Assembly: GCF_004634385.1 (NCBI RefSeq) | Contig: NZ_CP037895.1 | Coordinates: 1,897,245-1,961,244 of the forward strand | Source: Thermaerobacter sp. FW80 | Lineage (GTDB): Bacteria; Bacillota; Sulfobacillia; Thermaerobacterales; Thermaerobacteraceae | Direction of reading: 5' to 3' | DNA: 64,000 bases | Part shown: positions 37,281 through 44,301 of the stretch, one piece after another | Position numbering within the stretch: the first letter of the stretch is position 1 | How the letters are laid out: every line of letters begins with the position of its first letter | Made by a program: the position numbers and the translations under genes | The notes under the pieces: model-generated | Databases searched by the model: none | What the model was told of the DNA's origin: nothing | Seen by the model: only the letters and a program-made list of their open reading frames with translations

Positions 37281-37365
37281 CCCCGTTGCAGGACGAGCTC
37301 GGCTGCGCGCACATGGCCTGCCGCCGATGGCCACGGGCCGGCGGGCGGGAGGGAGCCACGTTCCC

Positions 37366-38145
37366 ATGAGCCGCATGATCAACAAGGTTGAGATCTGTGG
37401 GGTGAATACCGCCGAACTCCCGGTGCTGACGAACGAACAGATGCGGACGCTGTTTCAGCGCATGCGCCAGGGCGATCAGGAGGCGCGGCAGCAACTGGTC
37501 CAGGGCAACCTGCGCCTCGTCCTCAGTGTCATTCAACGCTTCAATCATCGCGGCGAACCCGTTGACGACCTGTTTCAAGTGGGATGCATCGGCTTGATGA
37601 AGGCCATCGACAATTTCGATCTCGACCAGAACGTGCGCTTCTCCACCTATGCGGTGCCCATGATCATCGGCGAGATCCGCCGCTACCTGCGGGACAACAC
37701 CCCGATCCGCGTCAGCCGCTCCCTGCGGGACGTGGCGTACAAGGCGCTCCAGGTGCGGGATCAGCTGACCCACCGGCACGGTCGGGAGCCGACCCTGGAG
37801 GAGATCGCCCGGGAGCTCGGGCTCCCGCGGGAGGAGGTCGTCCACGCCCTGGACGCCATCCAGGATCCCGTCTCCCTGTTCGAGCCGATCTACCAGGACG
37901 GCGGCGACCCCATCTACGTGGTCGACCAGGTCAGCGACGACAAGCAGCGCGACGAGCAGTGGCTGGAGAGCATCGCGGTTCGCGAGGCCATGTCCCGCCT
38001 GGACGAGCGCGAGCAGTTGATCATCACCAAGCGCTTCTACCAGGGCAAGACCCAGATGGAGGTCGCCAACGAGATCGGCATCTCCCAGGCGCAGGTCTCG
38101 CGACTGGAGAAGGCCGCCCTCCAGCGCATGCGCAAGTACATGTGA
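37366..38145 (+). CDS. sigG: Late forespore sigma factor SigG
   Basis: 259 aa. Very close to Bacillus SigG throughout: INKVEICGVNTAELPVL, GNLRLVLSVIQRFNHRGE, DDLFQVGCIGLMKAIDNFDL, TYAVPMIIGEIRRYLRD, VSRSLRDVAYKALQVRD, ALDAIQDPVSLFEPIY and the region 4 helix-turn-helix QMEVANEIGISQAQVSRLEK. The CGV-x-T segment near the N-terminus distinguishes SigG from SigF. The ATG 37366 start is chosen by alignment with known SigG; GGGAGG lies about 12 bases upstream. The first third of the gene is visibly less GC-rich than its surroundings. spoIIR begins 13 bases after the stop. Confidence 0.96.
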   Translation: MSRMINKVEICGVNTAELPVLTNEQMRTLFQRMRQGDQEARQQLVQGNLRLVLSVIQRFNHRGEPVDDLFQVGCIGLMKAIDNFDLDQNVRFSTYAVPMIIGEIRRYLRDNTPIRVSRSLRDVAYKALQVRDQLTHRHGREPTLEEIARELGLPREEVVHALDAIQDPVSLFEPIYQDGGDPIYVVDQVSDDKQRDEQWLESIAVREAMSRLDEREQLIITKRFYQGKTQMEVANEIGISQAQVSRLEKAALQRMRKYM

Positions 38146-38158
38146 AAGGGCGAGAGGC

Positions 38159-39163
38159 ATGGACGCGCGAGCTCCACGGAAAGCCCCACGAATCCCGCGC
38201 CGCGACCCGCGGGCGGGGATCGGCCCGGTCGCGACCGGCGCGGCGGCGAACGGGGACGGGGTGCACCACGGCCAGCCGGCGGCCGCGCGCCGCCCCCTGA
38301 CGGCCGGCCGGACCGGTGCGCGCCCGCAGCCGGGGGTGGGCCGCTGGCTCCGGGTCGCAGGGTGGCTGGCCCTCGCCCTCTTCGTTGCGGTCACCCTGGG
38401 CCCGCGGGCGGCCGGTCACACACCGGCGGTGGAACCGGCCGCGTCGCCGCCGGTACCGCCCATCGTCCGGCTCCACGTCGTCGCCCACAGCGATGCCGCC
38501 CGGGACCAGGCGGTCAAGCTCCAGGTGCGCGACGCCCTCCTTCCGCTGGTGACCGCGGCCGCCGCCGGGGTGCGCACGCCGGAAGAGGTCCTCCAGCGGG
38601 TGGCCGCGATGGCCCCCCAGCTGGAGGGCCGCGCCGAGGCGGTGGTCCGCCAGGCCGGCTTGTCGTATGGCGCGCGGGTCGAGATCGGATCCTTCGCCTT
38701 CGACCGCCGCGAACTGGGCGGTTTCGTCTACCCGGCCGGCACCTATCCCGCCGTCCGGGTGGTGCTGGGCAGCGGACGGGGTCACAACTTCTGGTGCGTC
38801 TTGTTCCCCGGGCTGTGCCGGGTGGGGGACGGCGGTCCCGCCGGCGCCGGCGCGGACCCGGCGACGGCCGTCGAGCCGCTGGGGGCCGTCGCCGCCGGCG
38901 CTTCGGGGACGTCCGCCAGGCTCGCCACCCCGGTCCCGGGAAGCGGGGGCGAAGCCGCCAGCGCGACCCCCCAGGCCCTGGCCGGCGGGGCCTACGCCGC
39001 GCCCGACGGGACCGCGGCGGGCACGGCCGACACCGCCGCGGTCGACCCCGCGGGGGCGGGGAGGCCGCCGGAGACCCGCTGGTTCCTCCTGGAGTGGTGG
39101 CGGGGCAGCGTCGGCAGCTGGTGGGCGTCGCTGGCCGCCTGGCAGCGCGCGGCGGCCCGCTAG
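38159..39163 (+). CDS. spoIIR: Stage II sporulation protein R (SpoIIR)
   Basis: Forespore-secreted signal that activates the SpoIIGA protease. 334 aa: a basic N-terminus, a signal or membrane segment (about residues 63-80), then the SpoIIR domain with IVRLHVVAHSDAARDQAVKL, QVRDALLP, FVYPAGTYPAVRVVLG and GHNFWCVLFPGLCRV (the usual NWWCV is NFWCV here). A C-terminal Ala/Gly/Pro segment of about 100 residues ends WWRGSVGSWWASLAAWQRA. It sits 13 bases after sigG, so it should be transcribed from the forespore promoter; in B. subtilis spoIIR is not linked to sigG. Confidence 0.9.
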   Translation: MDARAPRKAPRIPRRDPRAGIGPVATGAAANGDGVHHGQPAAARRPLTAGRTGARPQPGVGRWLRVAGWLALALFVAVTLGPRAAGHTPAVEPAASPPVPPIVRLHVVAHSDAARDQAVKLQVRDALLPLVTAAAAGVRTPEEVLQRVAAMAPQLEGRAEAVVRQAGLSYGARVEIGSFAFDRRELGGFVYPAGTYPAVRVVLGSGRGHNFWCVLFPGLCRVGDGGPAGAGADPATAVEPLGAVAAGASGTSARLATPVPGSGGEAASATPQALAGGAYAAPDGTAAGTADTAAVDPAGAGRPPETRWFLLEWWRGSVGSWWASLAAWQRAAAR

Positions 39164-39557
39164 TCCCCAGGTGCCGCGGCCCCCGGCGGAAGGTCCTGTT
39201 CCCTGCGTGCCGCCCGGGCGGAAGGTCCTGTGACCTGCGCGCCGCAGGTTCCGCAGCCTACGGCCCCCGATCTCGCGACCTGCGAGCGCGACCCGCGAGA
39301 TCCCCGGTCCCGCGGCCTGCGAACCCCGTGGCCCCCCGGGACCTGCGAGCCCCCGTCCCCGCAGCCTGCGAACCCCCTGGCGCCGCGGGCCGCGAGCCCC
39401 GCGGCTCTGCGGGGCTCGCCCCATGGTCCCGCGGGGCGACCCCGGGGCACCGCCCCCTGCCATCCTGGGGGCCCGTGCCCGACCCCTGCGGGGCCCCCGT
39501 CCCGGGCCCCGCATATCCTGAAGCGGACGCCGCCATGGGCTGCGGAGGTGAACGGCC
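39164..39557. other. spoIIR-ylmC spacer made of short direct repeats
   Basis: No gene. 39185-39213 and 39217-39245 are 29-bp near-identical direct repeats starting GGCGGAAGGTCCTGT. From about 39266 to 39440 a degenerate unit of about 24 bp with the core CCTGCGA[G/A]CCCC recurs about six times. Confidence 0.7.
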
Positions 39558-39854
39558 GTGCTCAAGACCTCCGACCTGCGCACCCGCGACGTGATCAACA
39601 TCGTGGACGGGCGCCGGCTGGGCTGGGTGGGGGACGTGGAGATCGACCTCCAGACCGGGCGCATCCAGGCCATCATCGTGCCCGGGCCGGCCCGGTGGTT
39701 CGGCCTCTTCGGCCGCGACCGCGACTACGTGATCCCGTGGGAGCAGATCGTCCGCTTCGGTCAGGACGTGATCCTGGTCAACGTGCCGGGGTTCGTCGAC
39801 ATGGAAGGAGCCGCGGTCGCGGGAAGCGAAGGGGTGGAGGCAAAGACGGGATAG
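39558..39854 (+). CDS. PRC-barrel protein, YlmC/YmxH family
   Basis: 98-aa small PRC-barrel domain protein (KTSDLRTRDVINIVDGRRLG, VGDVEIDLQTGRIQAIIVPG, YVIPWEQIVRFGQDVILV). Family members lie in this position in spore formers and are linked to sporulation or division by context; biochemical role unknown. GTG start at 39558 with GGAGGTG at 39544-39550. The C-terminal about 18 residues are variable. Confidence 0.88.
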   Translation: MLKTSDLRTRDVINIVDGRRLGWVGDVEIDLQTGRIQAIIVPGPARWFGLFGRDRDYVIPWEQIVRFGQDVILVNVPGFVDMEGAAVAGSEGVEAKTG

Positions 39855-39935
39855 GCGCCGTCCTCCCGTGGCCCGGGCCGGGGGACCTGCGGGCCCCGCG
39901 GGCTGCGAGGGGTCGGCCCCAGGGGAGGGAGGCCG

Positions 39936-40850
39936 GTGACCGCCGCGCTCCCACGGGACGCCTCCCCGCCCATGCGCCGGGAGTCGGTGGCGGGTTTGGA
40001 GTGGCTGGTTCTTCCCCAGGCCCCGCCGTGGCTCTTCCTGGCCTTCACCACCCGCCGGGGCGGCGTGAGCGAGGGACCCTGGGCGGAGCTCAACCTGGGT
40101 CGGTCCACCGGGGACGAACCGGCCCGGGTGGAGGCCAACCGCCAGCGCGTGCTGGAGGCGGCCGGTCCCGGCTGGCGGTGGGTGGCCATGCCGCGCATGG
40201 TCCACGGCGCCGACGTGAGCGTGGTCCGCGCCGAGGCGCCGTGGCCCCCGGGGGAGGCGCCCGCGGCCGACGCGCTGGTGACCACGGACCCCGGCGTCCT
40301 GCTGTGGGCCACCTTTGCCGACTGCGTCCCCGTCTTCCTGTGGGGCGAGGCGGAGCCCTCCCCCGCGACGGCCGGTGTCGCCCCGCGGGATGGGGCCGGG
40401 GCGGCACCCGGACCGCGTCGCGGGGTGGCCCTGGCCCATGCCGGCTGGCGCGGCACCCTGGCCGGGGTGGCGCCGGCGGCGGCCCGCACCCTGGCGAGGG
40501 CCATGGGCGTGGGCACTCACCGTCTCAACGCCCTGATCGGTCCCTCCATCGGCCCCTGCTGCTTCGAGGTGGACGAACCCGTCCTCCAGCGGCTCGCGCG
40601 CCGGCTGCCGTGGGCGGAGGAGGTCCTCGCGCCGTCGCCCCGGGGCGCCGGCTACCGGCACTGGGACCTCTGGGAGACGAACCGGCGACTGCTGGTGGAG
40701 GCGGGCCTCGACCCCCGACGCATCGCCGTCGCGGCGCTGTGCACGGCCTGCGACACCGCGTCCTTCTTCTCCCACCGGGCCAGCGGCGGTCGAACGGGCC
40801 GCATGGCCGGCCTGATCGGCATCCGGCCGGGTATCCGGCCGGGTGGCTGA
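39936..40850 (+). CDS. pgeF: Peptidoglycan editing factor / purine nucleoside phosphorylase, YfiH-YlmD family
   Basis: Multicopper-oxidase-like fold (DUF152) enzyme; family members have purine nucleoside phosphorylase/adenosine deaminase activity, and E. coli PgeF removes misincorporated L-Ser from precursors. 304 aa. Zinc ligands are recognised in MVHGADV, FADCVPVFLW and ALAHAGWRGTLAG, plus GPSIGPCCFEV. A 25-residue low-complexity insert lies between FADCVPVFLW and ALAHAGW. GTG 39936 gives a short extension; ATG 39972 is an alternative start. Confidence 0.9.
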   Translation: MTAALPRDASPPMRRESVAGLEWLVLPQAPPWLFLAFTTRRGGVSEGPWAELNLGRSTGDEPARVEANRQRVLEAAGPGWRWVAMPRMVHGADVSVVRAEAPWPPGEAPAADALVTTDPGVLLWATFADCVPVFLWGEAEPSPATAGVAPRDGAGAAPGPRRGVALAHAGWRGTLAGVAPAAARTLARAMGVGTHRLNALIGPSIGPCCFEVDEPVLQRLARRLPWAEEVLAPSPRGAGYRHWDLWETNRRLLVEAGLDPRRIAVAALCTACDTASFFSHRASGGRTGRMAGLIGIRPGIRPGG

Positions 40851-40894
40851 TTCCCGTCGGGCGCCGCAGGCAGCCGTCCCCACCGGTCGCGGCC

Positions 40895-40930
40895 GCCCGG
40901 CGCGGCGGGGCCGGCCCCGCCGCGCCGGGC
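40895..40930 (+). terminator. Hairpin after pgeF, no U-tract
   Basis: 16-bp perfect stem (40895-40910 with 40915-40930) and CCGG loop, 44 bases after the pgeF stop. Confidence 0.6.
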
Positions 40931-40988
40931 GGGCGTCGGCCCCCTCCCGGCCGGCGCGACGGCGCTCGGGCGCAGCTCGACGCCCGGC

Positions 40989-41050
40989 GATCCGCACGAC
41001 CTGCACGACCCGCCGATCCGCAAGACCTGGACGATCCGCACGACCCGCGA
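40989..41050. repeat. 12-bp-core minisatellite
   Basis: GATCCGCA[C/A]GAC occurs three times (from 40989, 41015 and 41033) with intervening CTGCACGACCCGC-type fragments. Noncoding spacer between pgeF and yggS. Confidence 0.7.
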
Positions 41051-41188
41051 AGCTTCCTCCTGACGCCTGCGACGGCCCCGGCGGCGCTCTCCCGGAGGTG
41101 TGCCCGCGGGGTGGGAGCGGGAGGGCCGTCCCGACGTACGGAACCGCCGAAACGGGCAGGAGTCGCCCCCGCCGGTATGGAATCGCCC

Positions 41189-41197
41189 TGCTACACT
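41189..41197 (+). promoter_or_regulatory. Extended -10 promoter before yggS
   Basis: TGcTACACT (41189-41197) is an extended -10 element like the one before murE (TGcTATACT). It would drive yggS-sepF-yggT-divIVA. It is about 205 bases from the yggS ATG; no -35 is evident. Confidence 0.45.
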
Positions 41198-41401
41198 GGA
41201 AGGGCCGGCGGCCCGGGACGCCGGGCTCCTCCCGGGTCACGGGGGGGCTCCGGGCGCCGGCGCCGGATGGCCCGCCGCCGGCGTCGACGGCGGGTCGAAC
41301 GGCGCGGTTGGCGGGACACCTGCGGGTCCCGCCGGGGCCGTGGCGCACCGCGGCGCCCGGGGGCAGCGGCCGCCGGCACCGTCCGGGGAGCGACGACGCC
41401 G

Positions 41402-42094
41402 ATGAGCATAGCCGAACGGGTGGCCGCCGTGCGGGAGCGCATCGCCGCCGCGGCGGCGCGGGCGGGGCGGGATCCCGGGGCGGTCACGCTGGTGGCGGTG
41501 AGCAAGTCGGTGCCCGTCGCCGCGATGCGCGAGGCGTACGCCGCCGGGATCCGCCACTTCGGGGAGAACCGCGCCCAGGAGGCGCGGGACAAGTTCCCGG
41601 CCTTCGGCGACGACGTCCACTGGCACTTCGTGGGGCGGCTGCAGACCAACAAGGTGAAGTACATCGTCCGGCACTGTCATCTGCTCCACTCCCTGGACCG
41701 CGTGGCCCTGGCCCAGGAGGTCGACCGGCGTGCCAGCCGCTGCGGCCGGGTGCTGCCGTGTCTGGTGGAGGTCAACGTGGCGGGGGAGGCCACCAAGGCG
41801 GGCTTGCCGCCGGAGAAGGTCATCCCCTTTCTCCAGCAGGTGGCGGGTCGCCCCGGCCTGCGGGTGGTCGGCCTCATGACCGTGGCGCCGCGGGCCGATA
41901 ACCCGGAAGAGGTGCGGCCGGTCTTCCGGCGGCTGCGGCAGCTCTTGGAGGAGGCCGCCGAGCGGTGCCGCGGCCTCCCGGGCATCGAGATGCGCCACCT
42001 GTCCATGGGCATGACCGACGACTTCGAGGTGGCGGTGGAAGAGGGTGCGACCATCGTACGCATCGGCCGGGCCATCTTCGGCGAGCGCGGATGA
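41402..42094 (+). CDS. yggS: PLP homeostasis protein YggS/YlmE
   Basis: 230-aa single-domain alanine-racemase-fold protein that binds pyridoxal phosphate and keeps PLP and amino-acid pools balanced. PLP-binding lysine in TLVAVSKSVP (about residues 31-40); HFGENRAQEARDKF, WHFVGRLQTNKVK, LVEVNVAGEATKAG and LSMGMTDDFEVAV are all family motifs. It immediately precedes sepF (12-base gap), the common Gram-positive arrangement. Confidence 0.95.
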   Translation: MSIAERVAAVRERIAAAAARAGRDPGAVTLVAVSKSVPVAAMREAYAAGIRHFGENRAQEARDKFPAFGDDVHWHFVGRLQTNKVKYIVRHCHLLHSLDRVALAQEVDRRASRCGRVLPCLVEVNVAGEATKAGLPPEKVIPFLQQVAGRPGLRVVGLMTVAPRADNPEEVRPVFRRLRQLLEEAAERCRGLPGIEMRHLSMGMTDDFEVAVEEGATIVRIGRAIFGERG

Positions 42095-42106
42095 GGAGGA
42101 GTCGCG

Positions 42107-42562
42107 ATGGGGTGGATGGACCGGCTGCTCTCCCTGATCGGCTTCGAGGTCGAGGAGGAGGTGGTCGAGGCCGCCGCGGCCGAGGAGCCGCAAGACGGCA
42201 CGACCACGACGCGACGCCGGGACGGTCGCCCCTCGCGGGAGCGGCCGGAGGGGGCCGCCGGGCGGCCGGGGCAGCTGGTGCCCCTGGTCTCCGGTCCCCG
42301 CTCCCAACGGGTGGTCATCGCCCGCCCCCGGTCCTTCGACGAGGTCCAGGACATCGCCGAGCACCTGAAGAACCGGCGGCCGCTGATCCTCAACCTCGAG
42401 GACACCGACAAGGAGACGGCGCAGCGCATCCTCAACTTCTTGAGCGGCACCATCTACGCCCTCAACGGGGAGATGTACCGCATCGCCAACGGCGTCGTGT
42501 TCTTCGCCCCGCAGAACGTGGAGACCGTGGTCGACCGTCCGGACTTCCTCAGCCGCGACTGA
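42107..42562 (+). CDS. sepF: Cell division protein SepF
   Basis: 151 aa. The N-terminal amphipathic membrane-targeting helix GWMDRLLSLIGF is followed by a variable linker and the globular FtsZ-binding domain (RPRSFDEVQDIAEHLKNRRP, LILNLEDTDKETAQRILNFL, SGTIYALNGEMYRIANGV). SepF bundles and anchors FtsZ filaments. With no ftsA in the division cluster here it may be the principal FtsZ anchor. ATG 42107 is preceded by GAGGAG. Confidence 0.96.
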   Translation: MGWMDRLLSLIGFEVEEEVVEAAAAEEPQDGTTTTRRRDGRPSRERPEGAAGRPGQLVPLVSGPRSQRVVIARPRSFDEVQDIAEHLKNRRPLILNLEDTDKETAQRILNFLSGTIYALNGEMYRIANGVVFFAPQNVETVVDRPDFLSRD

Positions 42563-42665
42563 GGGGCGGCGAGGGAACGGCGGTCGACCCGGCGGGGCGG
42601 TGCCGGCGGCATGGCGCGGCGGCCGGTGGGGCGGAGCCCGATGGGCGGCGCAGGGAGGGTGGGCG

Positions 42666-42956
42666 TTGACCGACTGGATCGTGACGTTCCTCGTCCGGGT
42701 GATCCACGGCCTCGCCACGGCGTTCTTCTGGCTGCTGCTGATCCGCGTGATCATGTCGTGGTTCGTCCAGGGTAACTACAACCGCACGTTTCACGATGTC
42801 TATCGTGTACTGGTCCAACTGACGGAGCCGATCCTGGCCCCGATCCGGCGGGTGATGCCCGCCACCGGGCCGATGGACCTGTCGCCGCTGGTCGCCCTCT
42901 TGCTGATCCGGCTGGTGGAGACCCTGCTGGTGCGGCTGCTTCTGGCGGTGGCGTGA
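42666..42956 (+). CDS. YggT/YlmG family membrane protein
   Basis: 96-aa membrane protein with two helices (about residues 4-28 and 68-94) separated by the conserved LTEPILAPIRRVMP loop; family members affect osmotic or division functions. The TTG at 42666 is taken as start because GGAGGG precedes it at 7 bases and the family N-terminus (TDWIVTFLVRVIHGL) begins there; the ORF extends upstream to 42600 with unlikely sequence. Confidence 0.88.
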   Translation: MTDWIVTFLVRVIHGLATAFFWLLLIRVIMSWFVQGNYNRTFHDVYRVLVQLTEPILAPIRRVMPATGPMDLSPLVALLLIRLVETLLVRLLLAVA

Positions 42957-43040
42957 CGGCGGCGCCGCCCGCGGCCGGCGCCGGGCGAGCCGGCATCCCG
43001 CCCCAGGGGCGGGACGGCACCGATCCCGGGAGGTGGGAGG

Positions 43041-43754
43041 ATGGCCCTCAGGCCGCTGGACATCCACAACAAGCAGTTCTCCCGCTCCTTCCGCGGTTAC
43101 AACGAGACCCAGGTGGACGAGTTCCTCGAGCAGGTGGGCCGGGAGTTCGACCAGGTGCTGCGGGACAACGCCGCCCTGCGCGAGCAGGTGGACGCGCTGA
43201 ACGCCAAGCTGGAGCAGTACCGGCAGCTGGAGGACACGCTCCACAACACCCTGGTGGTCGCCCAGGAGACGGCGGAGGAGGTCAAGGCCAGCGCCCAGCG
43301 GCAGGCGGAGCTGCTGATCAACCAGGCGCGGCTGGAGGCCGAGCAGATCGTGCAAGCGGCCCGGGCGAAGGCGGAGGAGATGGAGCGCCGCTACCAGGAG
43401 CTGCTCAACAACATGAAGGTCGCGCGGGCGCGGATGCGGGCCATGCTGATGGCCCACCTGCAGCTCCTCGACGAGGAACCGGGGCTGGCGGGGGGCGACG
43501 AGGCCGATGCCGCGGCGGCGGTCTCGGAGGGCGACGCCGGTGCCGCCCCGGGCCGGGACGCGGCGGACGAACCGGCCGCCCTGGCGGCCGCCGCCGGGGC
43601 GACGGTCCACCGCAGTGTCGGCGCCCGGGGGCCGGCCCGCCCCGGCGCCGGCGGGCAGGAGGGGGGGCGCGAGCCCGGGCCGGCTCGTCCCCCGGCGCAG
43701 TGGGGTGCAGCCCGGGAGGTGGCGGCGGGCCGCGAAAGGACCGCCGGCCTTTAG
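43041..43754 (+). CDS. divIVA: DivIVA-domain cell-pole/division protein
   Basis: 237 aa. The N-terminal lipid-binding domain (PLDIHNKQFSRSFRGYNETQ, VDEFLEQVGREFDQVLRDN) leads into a coiled coil to about residue 140. DivIVA marks negatively curved membrane and recruits division or sporulation partners. The last about 90 residues are an Ala/Gly/Pro-rich tail; the DNA of that tail holds a reverse copy of the recurrent 11-mer (43566-43576). Good GGAGG site before ATG 43041. Confidence 0.92.
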   Translation: MALRPLDIHNKQFSRSFRGYNETQVDEFLEQVGREFDQVLRDNAALREQVDALNAKLEQYRQLEDTLHNTLVVAQETAEEVKASAQRQAELLINQARLEAEQIVQAARAKAEEMERRYQELLNNMKVARARMRAMLMAHLQLLDEEPGLAGGDEADAAAAVSEGDAGAAPGRDAADEPAALAAAAGATVHRSVGARGPARPGAGGQEGGREPGPARPPAQWGAAREVAAGRERTAGL

Positions 43755-43802
43755 CCAGGCGTCCCTCCCTCGACGGGCCCAGGCGTCCCTCCCTTGACGG
43801 GC
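43755..43802. repeat. 24-bp tandem duplication at the ileS promoter
   Basis: Copies 43755-43778 and 43779-43802 differ at one base: CTCGACGG in the first, CTTGACGG in the second. That base creates the TTGACG -35 hexamer of the ileS promoter. Confidence 0.92.
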
Positions 43803-43822
43803 CGCCGCCGTGTCCCTACAAT
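43794..43822 (+). promoter_or_regulatory. Sigma-A type promoter for the ileS T-box transcript
   Basis: TTGACG (43794-43799), 17-bp spacer, TACAAT (43817-43822). Predicted start near 43829, directly before the T-box leader. Confidence 0.85.
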
Positions 43823-43828
43823 TTGCCG

Positions 43829-44275
43829 TAATCCGACAGGCTGGGCGCCGCGGCCCCAGGGGCGGCGCCCCCGCCAATGGTCAATGGTCGAGCACGGCGA
43901 TGACGGGGCGAGTAGGGCCGGTCGCGATGCCGGCTGCAGAGAGCCCGGGCCGTCGGCTGCGAGCCCGGGCGCCGGTGGCCGCCCGAAGATCCCCCCCGAG
44001 CCGCCCACCGAACCCGCCCCGCGGCCTGCGGGAGCCACGGATTGAGGCAGCGCGGGGCGCGCAGTAGGCTGGGCCGCCTGGCCCCCGTTAGCGGGCCGCA
44101 GAGTGCCCGGGCCTTCGGCTGGTACCGGAGCCGCGACCGGGGAACCGACGGCGACGTGGCCCTGGCGCCGCGGGCGGCCGTGACGAGCCGCCGCGGCCGC
44201 GGCGAGCTTGCCCGGGAACAAAGGTGGTACCGCGAGGGAGCCCCCTTCGCCCTTTGGCGAAGGGGTTTTTCGTTG
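43829..44275 (+). promoter_or_regulatory. T-box riboswitch (isoleucine specifier) controlling ileS
   Basis: Leader RNA that senses uncharged tRNA-Ile and antiterminates ileS. Visible parts: stem I start CGATGACGGGGCGAGTAG (GA motif and AGTA), the AGAGAGCC-like motif near 43937, the specifier region CCGAAGATCCCC with ATC (Ile codon) at 43989-43991, the antiterminator T-box AACAAAGGTGGTACCGCG (44217-44234) and a terminator hairpin. The UGGU-type bulge complementary to the tRNA acceptor end is within GGTGGTACC. Very GC-rich for a T-box, with an enlarged stem II/III region. Confidence 0.93.
44242..44270 (+). terminator. T-box intrinsic terminator
   Basis: 10-bp stem CCCCTTCGCC (44242-44251) with 44256-44265, 4-base loop, then TTTTT (44266-44270). 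This is the only hairpin in the window with a classic U-tract. Confidence 0.95.
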
Positions 44276-44301
44276 TTGCCGACTTCGCGAGGAGGGGGAG
44301 C

